This document shows positions 39,378-50,500 of a DNA stretch of 64,000 bases, piece after piece (position 1 is the stretch's first letter; each line of letters starts with the position of its first letter). Origin of the DNA: Hepsetus odoe (lineage: Eukaryota > Chordata > Actinopteri > Characiformes > Hepsetidae). Under the pieces are notes generated by a model, which had not been told where the DNA came from, ran no database searches, and was given only the letters and a program-made list of their open reading frames with translations. The stretch is taken from positions 10,885,767 to 10,949,766 of the forward strand of contig CM029370.1 in NCBI GenBank assembly GCA_017165825.1, in the 5' to 3' direction. The position numbers and the translations under genes are program-made.

Positions 39378-41550
39378 TTTATTGATGACTAAACAAGAAA
39401 CAGCAGCTTTGATGGAAGTTGGAACAAAACCACTACATTCAACAATGAATCCTGATAAAACTGTGAAACATCATGAGGTGATGGAACAGCATTATACTTG
39501 CTTTAAGTACAGTAGACATTTTCAGTAAGACAATCTGCAACGCTGTAGCAATTCCTCGATAACTAGCAGTGCACTGAGGTCTAATAAATAAAACCCATTA
39601 AATTAATATAAATGTGGAGCACTCCATATTAAGAATCCATACAAAAAAAAAAATATTAAATTCTACATGTACGGTTATAAAAGTTTTTTTAACAAAACAT
39701 TGGTTCCCATTACCACAGATTCCAAGGTAGTAATAATAATAAAAAAAACATGAAAACGTCACCTGGACACAAAATCACAACTTTGGAATGTGTCAGTTGA
39801 TCTTGCAGTTATATGGTTGCTGACAGAGTGATTTGTGCTGAAAACAGTGTTTCAAGTGCTCATGTGTTTGAATACCTTCATTATCTCACCCATACGATGG
39901 TAAGAGTTTGGACAGGGTCGAATTCCATATTTTCTAAGATTGAAGAAAAATGACTGTCCTTTACAGAGACATTTTTGTACATTATGCATTTACTGTTTAT
40001 CTGAAGAATTCAACATAAAAAAAATAAACTTAAAGGCAATTTAAAAATAACATTTCATTTAAAAATGGCTTTTGAAATAATTCTAACAGGTTTTTTTTTT
40101 TCTTCCCCCAATACGTTAAGCTCAGAAAAAAAATGTACAGAAAAGCTGCACTAAAATGTGCAGGTAACTTTGATTTCTTCACCGTAATGTAATGTGTTCT
40201 TATTTTCACAAAACATGTAAACTGACCTAGTGAGTGTTCAAATTTAGCATTTTCTTAATGTTTATTGCAACATCAGGACTGAACAGAAATGCTAACACGT
40301 TAATTACGTGTCAAATCCTTGCTCATAGTGACCACTTTCTCTGAGGTTTTTGCAGGGGAGAAAATCATGTGCTCTACTTAATTTGTGCTTTTATTTATTA
40401 AAGCCTCCTTTTTGTCCGGTTTAACTTTTTGCAGCATGTGTTTTTACTACCTCCTTTGCGGTCATGAACTAGTCACCGTTAAAATCCACAGGTTTTTCAT
40501 ATCAACTTTAGAATACCAAAAGGTTGCAAATTATGGCAAAATGTTGCACAACGATCCAACAAAAGGATGAATCTTATCCAATGAGCACACACTGAAAATG
40601 TGCAAAAACACCTTTTCATTCCTTCCGTATTGAAACAAGCATGCGTACTACATATATTCACACGATCAAACCTAAGTGCTATACATGTATAAAATTAGCT
40701 ATCTAATAAAGCAAAGAGCTTTCAGAAATCATGCACTTTCATTATTAGCTCTATACAGAGACTAATAGTGAAAATTTGGTCCACTGTTAATGCAATAGAC
40801 AACAGTGATGCTGATGACCAAGAAGCAATCCCCCCCATTTGCAGTATGAAGTAAAACAACACCTTTTTGTATCAACTGTCAGCTTTAGTACATCACTGTA
40901 AGGCAAACATCTTGACTGGATTTTGTGTGTTCATTATAGTCATGTCCTCATTGTACTTTTCTGAGCTAACTTCAGTGGCAGGTGCAGCTGGATAAAAGGT
41001 AGGTCAAGCCAGTAAATCTTAAATACAGCTTTAATGGTCACCGTGAGAAGATTACAGCACACATACAGCTATATCATACTGCATCATCTGCATGAGCTGC
41101 TGCCACTATCTAAGATTCCAGAGAAGGATGGGTTCTCCCTTTTTGTCATGGTTACTTCCTCCAGTTTTAGAGAGTTTTACCTCTGTCGCGCTCGGCTTAC
41201 TCACTTGGGTCTCGGACCTGGATTCTGTAAAGCTGCTTTGTGACAACAGTTGTTAAAAGCAATAAATAAATAAAAGTGACTTGACTATGGATAAGGTTAG
41301 CAAACCAGATTGTCTGCTCATGTGCTGAGGGATTTGTTCCATTGAACTTTTTTCAGAAAATGATGTATTTTGTGAACTTTTAACAAACACGCAACACATA
41401 CTAAAACAGTCCAGCTGAAATTATACCATATGCATTTACAGCCCAGCAAAAAAATAAATAAACAAAACAATTTCAAGTAACCTCAGGAAAGCTTGAAGAA
41501 GGTGGTAAGTTCTTTCAGAAGTGCTGCACAGTCACTGCCATTTCAGGGGC
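39378..41550 (-). other. flvcr1: Probable flvcr1 3' UTR
   Basis: No other gene occupies this interval. On the - strand an AATAAA occurs at 39378-39383, which would give a 2.2-kb 3' UTR; earlier AATAAA words (for example within 41260-41275) could produce shorter forms. A family C repeat lies in it at 41110-41285. Confidence 0.35.
41110..41285 (-). repeat. Dispersed fish repeat, family C (reverse)
   Basis: Ends in tctgtaaagctgctttgtga and aaaagtgacttgac, the reverse complement of the start of the 33655-33850 copy. Confidence 0.7.
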
Positions 41551-44500
41551 TTATATTGAGGTCTCGCGTGATAAACTTGAGGAATCCAGCCTGACGCCAT
41601 TGGCTACTTTCTCTGAAAGGCACTCTGTAGGAACCTTCAAACACAATGATTGTTTTCTGTTATGATGCTGGACCTTACATAGTCATAAAAGATGGTGTGT
41701 GAGAGATTTGGGTGTTGGATGGAGATGTGCAAAGTGGGCTACAACTGTAGACCTCTAAATTATACTTTTAGGGTAGATATTCATGATTGCATGAGTGTAG
41801 GTACATTAAGTGTGTGTAACTAGTAGCAAATAGACTTAAACCTGAATGTCTAACAAAGGAAATGTGGGTGTGAACATTCTTAGGGGAATACCTGTATGCA
41901 CAATTATTAGAAAACTATTAATGTATAATATGCAACTAAATACATTTTCCAACTCACTTCATCTGTTAAAGTGAAAATAAAAAAAAACTAAATATGTACA
42001 AATAAACATTTGACATTTCACAAAAGAAAAAGAAAAAAAAAAAAAAAAAAAAAAAGACACCCTTCTTTTCAATAACAGTCATACACCTTCCATTCATGGA
42101 GTCTGTTGGTTTCTCGATTAGTTTACAATTAACTTTTTGTGCAGCAGCAACCACAGCCTCCAAGACACTGTTCAGAGGGGTGTGCCGTTTTTCTTCCCTG
42201 TAAGTCTCCTGTTTAAGAAGACCCACAAGTTCTCATCAGGTGAGGAAGGGGGCCATGTCATCATTCTTTCATCTTAAATGGCCTTTACTGGCAAGCCATG
42301 CAGTGGAGTATCGAGGCATGCGATGGAGCATTTTCCTGAATAAAAATCATGATCTTCTTGAAAGATGCAAAAACGATTCTAAAAACGGGCAGCAAGTTTG
42401 GGAGTTGATTTTGAGTCCATCTTTTTTTAGATATTTCTTGTCCCAGTTCAGAGGTGGTTGTGTTTCAGCCCTCCCTACCATGGCTGTGTCTATGAGCTCT
42501 AAACACATTTTACTTCTGGGCACTCCAGGTAGGTTGTAGCTGGATAATGGGTTTTTGGTAGCTTCATGCTTGATTCTTCTCAAATCTTTGGTGGTTCATT
42601 TGTGTATTTTTCACACATATCCATGTGACCATATTGACTATTTGGAACAAACCGCTTGGTGGTTTGCATCCCTCTGAAAGACTTTTTAACAATGTTTGAC
42701 TTTTCAGAGTCAGTTCTCTCTCTTTTTTTGACCCCTTTTTTCTGAGGAAAAGAAGCTGCCTAATAATTATGCACACCCTGATAAGCACATCTTGGGTCAC
42801 ACCCGCCATCATGACACAGACACATTTTGATATGCTAAAATCCAATTAGCATTCAAGTTTATACAGCTTGGAGTTGTAATATTATATTTTATATATTTTT
42901 TTTTATTAATAAAAATGTTTCACAAGGACACCCTTACCTTTTCTGCTAAGGGTGTCCTTGTGAAACATTTTCATTCTCAACAATGAACAGTGTATATTTA
43001 AACAAAACTTAAACAGGTTCTTACCTCTTCACTCTTGCCGTTACCCATATTGGCTCTATGTCTTTTCAGATCTGACTTTATTAATGCTGAAAGCAAGAAA
43101 AGTTGAACATGTCACTCACACCAACACACGTAAGGCCTACAGATATACAGGGATAGGGCAAGAGAATTATAAAGAACCTCAGGAAAGGCACCTGTTAGAA
43201 TGATGCCAAAAAATATCCAGGCACATATGAAGATGTTTCCAGCCTGCGGGTTATAGTCTGTGGTGAGCTTTCCCTGGATGAAGGTGAAAATGATTCCAAA
43301 CACCTACAGTTTGCAAAGGCAGACATGCAAGACATTTCAGGACAGGGATAATGTATAGACATATTTACGTCTGAAATATTGGGAGAAAAAAAAAAATGCA
43401 AATGAATGCTGCCTAGAGTCATGGCTGCATGCCACCTGGGTGTGTATGAAAATGTCTACAGCCATGTGGATCGGTTTGTTAGGACAAAGTAGACTGGCTA
43501 TTCAAATGAGGTTTAACAAAGATCTCATTCATCTTACCTGAGCGAATGCATTAAGAAGACCAGAGGAAGTGCCCTCAGACTCAGGATATGTTATTTCAAC
43601 ACCGAGTTCAAAGCCAATGGGTAGGTATCCAGTCATAAAGAACCTTAAAAAAAAGATTAAACAAAAATGTTGCCATTTTGAAAAATATGCAATATACACA
43701 ATGTAGAATGTAGGCCAGCCATAGGGTAATCTCAAAAGTGCCTAGCAGTTTATTAAAGTCAAACATGCTGAGCTAAAATGTCTTTCAAAGAAGCTTGTTC
43801 CATTGTATGAAACGTATTATTAATATTGTATTTACTAATTCCTTCTAAATCTCATTCAAATCTCAGTGACTAAGACCTTTTATTTTTATTCTATTCTTCG
43901 AGTCAAGCAAATGAGTGAACCTCTATTGCAGTCAAACTTTCCAAGCCTCTTTCCAATGTATGCTTTCTAGCAAATAGCATTGTTCATCTGCCATAGCATT
44001 CAAAGTATATTGTGTATCACTATGACACCAGTGAAAAACATTTTAAACGCTACAGAGAAGTTTAGCAGCAAATCTGGTCTAGCCAGTGTTTTGCAGTGCT
44101 TCAAACAAATAGATAAAGATTTACTGGCATATTGACATGTTTGAAAGAGCACTCCAGACATACCCAAGTGCTCCAGCCGTTAAGAAAATCACAAGCAAGT
44201 GTCCCAAGTCCAGAGTAAATGTGAAAACCAACATTCCAATAAATGACAGGATGTACACAATCAGTGTAGTCATTCTAAATGGAAAAATGAAGCAAAAATC
44301 CATCATGACATTTTTGAATTGTAAAATTTAAACTACATTTGCCTACCTGTAAATGCTTAAGGACTGTTTAAGTACAAAGAGATTGCCTGAAAGGAGATTT
44401 ATGTATTATTTAGTTATATATCATTTGAGTTATATTATTTGTTATATATTATTATATTTTACTTTAGACAATTTTTTTTCTTGGGGTTTATATAAAATTA

Positions 44501-47500
44501 CACACTATCATTTATGTTTGCTGTTATTACAATTTAATTAAGCAAGTATCGCAATGTCACTTATAGGAACTCAACACAGCGAATAATGCAGTGACTTTTG
44601 CAATACTGAGGTTAATCCTCTTTGTGAAAAGTTCTTATCTTAACAGAAATTAATGAGCACATTCGTTAGTAAAATTCCCTTACATTTAATCTGACATAAG
44701 ATTAACAGCTAATAAAAATGAAAATCTGACAATGATACCAGTTACAGTTAGATCAAACTAAACTCTTAATTTATTAAACAATGATTGGTTATGGATTTGT
44801 CTGTGCAGATAAAACCAATAGGAATGTGCAATATGTGCATTGTCAAAGGATATCAGATATTTCTCATGTAGTGCAGACACCAAAGCTATAAGACAATGCA
44901 GAAATGGAGAAAAGATTTATCCAGATTACCATTATGGAGAGTAATATTGCTGTAGACCTTACTCTTCTTTTCTTTAGACTGCTCCCATTATGGGTCATCA
45001 CAAGCAGATCATCTGTATTCAAACTCTTCCAAGGTGCAGTAAATACATCAATGAATATTGTTTTGGAAAATTTTGATCGTAATTATCTGCAGATACTGGC
45101 ATGATCATTCATGCCGAAAAATAAATAATTGACTGAACCTATTCAAAAAAGTGTACATCATCCCCTCATGAACACATACAAAATGTTGAATTATTTCTCA
45201 GTGTAGGTGGTCTTGTTGTATTTTTGTTTGTTAACTAATATGTATCTCCCCAAACCAATGATTTGTAAGAAACACAGACATACTTAAAAGTTTTAGTATA
45301 ATCCAACCACACTCCACAAAGGATGGATCCTACCATTCCAGCCACCACAAGAGTCAGACCTATTCTCCCAGCATTCAACTCCTCTCCCTGAAAGTACAAA
45401 TGTATTGCAAGTGATTCTATGTAGTACCTAGAAAAGGTTCTTTGATATGTAACAGCAGAATCCTTTTTGTGCTATAAAGGCAGTATAAAGGGTTGTATAA
45501 AGGCAGCAGGTTTTAATCATGTAAAGAACTATTTATGCATTCAAATGATTCTTTGGGTGCTAACTTTTCTTTATAGAGACATTGCCAAAATACCCTTGGA
45601 AAAAAAAAAAACTTTTATTTTGTGCCAACATTAGAACATCTGAGTTGTGCAATTGTTTCTTTAGAGCAAACAGATTATGTAACAGAAGTAATACTATGTA
45701 ATAAGCATACAAGTGATGTCACATGGCTCCATTAAAAGGAAAACCCATCAAATCACAGTGCCAGGAAGTCAGCTGACTAGGTCTGGGCAAGACAACATAA
45801 CTAGCAGAGTTCACACAGAACTTTTTGCCTGTTGGCTTCTCATTAAACGTTGCCTCTCTCTCATGAGTACCTGGCATGCGTGAAAAAAGTGACCAATGAA
45901 CTGCAAGAGCAAAGACAATGAACCTGAGCACAGAATCATCCTCTACTAATGATGTACATCCATATTATTTCACTACTACTCAAACATTTTCAGCATGAGT
46001 TCATGTGCATTTCAATACATGTGTCAGCAAAATTTGACTCACTTTATAGTGGGTGATTATCATCTGATTGAGGAGTGTGGACACTGAATAGAATGATCCT
46101 GTCATGATTCCTGAAAAAAAAAACAAAAAAAAAATAAACTATAAAGTTCCTCCCATGTGTAGTTTAAAAAAAATTTCTACAAATTAAAAAAACTTAAAGT
46201 AAGCAACATCGTCAAATCGATAATACACCCAAAGCCAGTGACACAAGAAAACTCATATTGTACATACAGTCATGTGACAAAATTAGGATGAAAGCCTGTG
46301 TGAGACCAAGTTATATAACTAACCAATTAAAAACTGAAGAAAAGACTTTTCTTCTGTAAAATGTAATTCTACAAAAATGTGATTTCTGGTGAGGAATAAA
46401 TTAGGACATCCCCACCTTTATTCCCCACTAAAATGGCTCAAATCACACACAGGTGTAGCACATCAAGTGCACATTGTTAGAACATTGTTACTCAGCATTC
46501 TGAAGGAGGTTTGCCCTTTTTAAATATTTAGTTTGGTGTGCTACTGACTGTTGAGGCAAGAGTGAACACCATGTTGCGATCAAGAGAGTTGTTCTGAGGC
46601 CTTCTGAAAGAAGACTGTAGCAGCTTATAAGTCTGGTAAGAGATTTAAAAAGATCTCAAAAGAATTTGCCATCAGCCATTCCACTGTCTGGAAAATAGTC
46701 TACAAGTGGAAGACTTCCAAAAAAACTGCCAACATGCCAAGGTCTGGCCATCCAAGCAAGTTCACCCTGAGAGCAGACCACAAGATGCTAAAAGAAGTCT
46801 CTAAATACTCTAAAATGTCAGGACCTGGCCAGCTCACTATCATAGAATCCACCATGAATTCTACCATGTATCAGAGGGTGCTTGAGAAACATGTGAGGCC
46901 ACGTGTAAGGACATTAAAGCTGAAGTGGAACTGGACTTGCAACACCACAATGACCCAAAACATACCAGTAAATCTACTGAGGACTGGCTGAAAACTAAGA
47001 AATGGAGAATCTTGGACTGGCCTAGTCAAAGCCCATTGAGATGATGTGGGATGACCTGAAATGGGCTGTAGATGCAACAAACACCTCAAACATCTCACAG
47101 CTTAAAGAATTCTGTATTGAGGAGTGGGGCAAACTTTCCTCAGACTGATGTCAAGACACTGGTAGATGCTGGGGTGGCTCAAGAGGTCCCAGGTTCAAAT
47201 CCCACCTCTGGGTCCCTGAGCAAAACCCTTAACCCAGAATTGCTCCAGGGGGACTGTCCCTGTAATTAGGACATGGAAGTCACTCTGGATAAAAGTGCCG
47301 TAAAAGTGTTTACAAAATGCCGTAAATGTAAATGTACAAGAAGCCTCTCACTGCGGTTATTTCAGCCGAAGGGGGCAATACTAGCTATTAGGGGGTGGAG
47401 TGTCCTAACTTTTTCCTCAGTTAGAATACACTTTTTTGTTGATATCCTTTGTTTAATGCATAAATCAAGGATAAGTTTTGTTACAATTAAATAGCTAATT

Positions 47501-50500
47501 TCCAGAGTTAAATAAAAACAAGGGTGGGATTCATAGGTTTATAGACACCAAAATTCAAATCCAAGTTATTAACCAGGCATTTATGCCCCTCTTTTTAAGG
47601 ATTTATGCAAGATGTTAGATCATTTAATTGAAGATCTAATTGCATTCAGCATGAGATCAGGTACTCCAAAAGTTCATGTGCAGCTGTCCACACAACATAG
47701 TTCCACTGCTCCACAGTCCAACACTGTAATGCTTTTTCACTTTTTCCCTTGCCCCAAATACACCTGATGCAACTAATTAACAATCCATACAGAGCTTAAA
47801 TGGTTGTACAAAATCACTAAAACATGCATAGCAGGGAGCCTATTACTATTATTAATAATAAATTATATATTTCTCACACACATTATCTCACAAAAGTGAG
47901 GACACCCCTCACACTTTTGTAAATATTTTATTATATCTTTTCATGGGACAACACTGAAGATATGACACATTGATACAATGTAAAGTAGTCAGTGTACAGC
48001 TTGTATAACAGTGTAAATTTGCTGTCCCCTCAAAATAACCCAGACACAACCATTAATGTCCAAACCATTGGCATCAAAAGTGAGTACACCCCTAAATGAA
48101 ATGTCCACATTGTGCCCAAAGTGTCAATATTTTGTGTTGCCACCATTATTTCCAGCACTGCCTTAACTCTCTTGGAGATCACTAGAGCTTCACAGGTTCC
48201 CACTGGAATCCTCCTCCACTCCTACATGATGACATGATGGAGCTGGTGGATGTTAGAGACCTTGTGCTCCTCCACCTTCCGTTTGAGGATGCCCAACAGA
48301 TGCTCAATAGCTTTAGCAATCAATAACCTGCTTGGCCAGTCCAGCCCCTTTACCCTCAGTTTTAGGGCAGTGGTTGTCTTGGCGGTGTGTTTGGGGTCAT
48401 TATCATACTGCCCTGTGGCCCAGTTTCCGAAGGGAGGGGATCATGCTCTGCTTCAGCATGTCACAGTACATGTTGGCATTCATGGTTCCCTCAATAAACT
48501 TTAGTTCCCCAGTGCCAGCAGCACTCATGCTGCCCCAAACCATGACACTCCCACCACCATGCTTGACTGTAGGCAAGACACTTTGTACTCCTCACCTGGT
48601 TGCCGCCACACACGCTTGACACTATCTGAACCAAATAAGTTCATCTTAGTCTCATTAGACCACAGGACATGGTTCCATTAATCCATGTCCTTAGTCTGTC
48701 TAGTCAACCATGGCAAGGCGTGTTCAGAGTGGAACCTGTCCTGATAAACCGCTGTATGGTCTAACTTTCAGAGTGTTGGCAATCTTCTTATAGCCTAGGC
48801 CATTTTTATGTAGAGCAACAAATTGAAAAAAAATTTATCAGATCCTCAGAGTTCTTTGCCATGAGGTGCCATGTTGAACTTCCAGTATGAGAGACTGTGA
48901 GAGCGGTAACACCAAATTTAACACACCTGCTCCCCATTCACACCTGAGATCTTATAACACTAACAAGTCATATGACACTGGGGAGAAGGAGTGTACTCAC
49001 TTTTGTCACCAGTGGTTTAGACATTAATGGCTGTGTGTTGAGTTATTTTGAGGGGACAGCAAATTTACACTGTTATTTTGAGGGGACAGCAGTGGCCTAG
49101 TGGTTAGGGAGTTGCCCCTGCATTGGAAGATTGTGGGTTCGATTCCCTTACCAGTAGGTTGCCCTGAGGTACCCTTGAGCAAGGTACCGTCACTGCTCCC
49201 CAGGCACTTTCAATAATAGTTGCCCACTGCTGCATGGTGTTTGCATGGGTTAAATGCAGAGGTCCAATTTCATTGTGGTTCACTGGGTGCTGTGCTGTGA
49301 CCTCGCAATGACGAAGGTTGCCACTTTCACTTATACAAGCTGTACACTGACTACTTTACATTGTATCAAAGTGTCATATCCTCAGTGTTGTCCCATGAAA
49401 ATGATAAAATATTTACAAAAATATGAGGGGTGTACTCACTTTTGTGAGATACTATATATGCACTTCAGTGCTGGCACACTCATGGGTATTTAAGCGTGAT
49501 TTATTTTAACATGTTTTCTGCTCTTTCACTAGGTATTATAAAACAAAGATTACTGTCTGTGATAATTGATTTTATGCCGTAGGCAGAGCAGATGGTGATT
49601 AGAAATACACTGAAATATTCTTTGAATGTATTTGCTGAGACAGGCACTGCAGTTGGGGACTTCCTTACCATAACTGAGCAGGAGCAAGATGAAGGGCTTG
49701 TTCTTGAACAGATTAATGATGGACTTCTTGTATGAATAATCTTCTGCCAGGCCTTTGGGAAGAATGGCTTGAGCGTGACTGGGTGGCAAAGGAGGTCTGT
49801 CTTGAAAAACTGAGAGAGAGAAATATGCACACAATATAAAATATTGTAAAATGCAGATACAAAAAAAAATTAATTTGTTTTTTATTTTATTCTTAATCAT
49901 TATTGGTACCAAATGCTTGTAAGAAGTAGAGATATGATATTGTAATTCTCCATTTAAAGCAGTGATGAGATTTTATCACTGCTTTCCAAATAAATTCAGG
50001 ATATTAAATTTCATTTCACCATTCTGGACAGTTCCAAAACTTTAAGTTTCCAGCATGTTATTTGAAACCTATAAAGTATCCTAGCACTACCATCAAGTTA
50101 CAGTAATTGTATATGTTTATACCAAATTGCCCAATGATCAGGAATGTGATTTAACAACAAAAAACAAACAAAACATTTATAATAATGACAGTACCATATT
50201 TACTTGTGTATATGTCGCACCCCTGATTTGGCATTGCAATTTGGTCCAAAATTTATTTTTGAGTGATATCTTTACATTAGATTTTGGATTACATAGGCAA
50301 AAATGCTAATGTGTACATATGCGCATCACATAATTCATAACTATTGAGTTGCTACCTACGCGGTCACCGGTTTAGGTATTCAAAATGGCAGCATTTGAAT
50401 TTCCTGGATTGAAATTTGTGAAAAGAAAGTGATTTTTTGGTGGATTATGTAAAAATCTGAAAGTGTCATTCAACAGGTAAATGTAGTACTATGCATTTTA

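Noticed and set aside
48250..48619. Overlapping + strand open frames near 48.3-48.6 kb
   Set aside because: They are antisense shadows of the broken Tc1 transposase.
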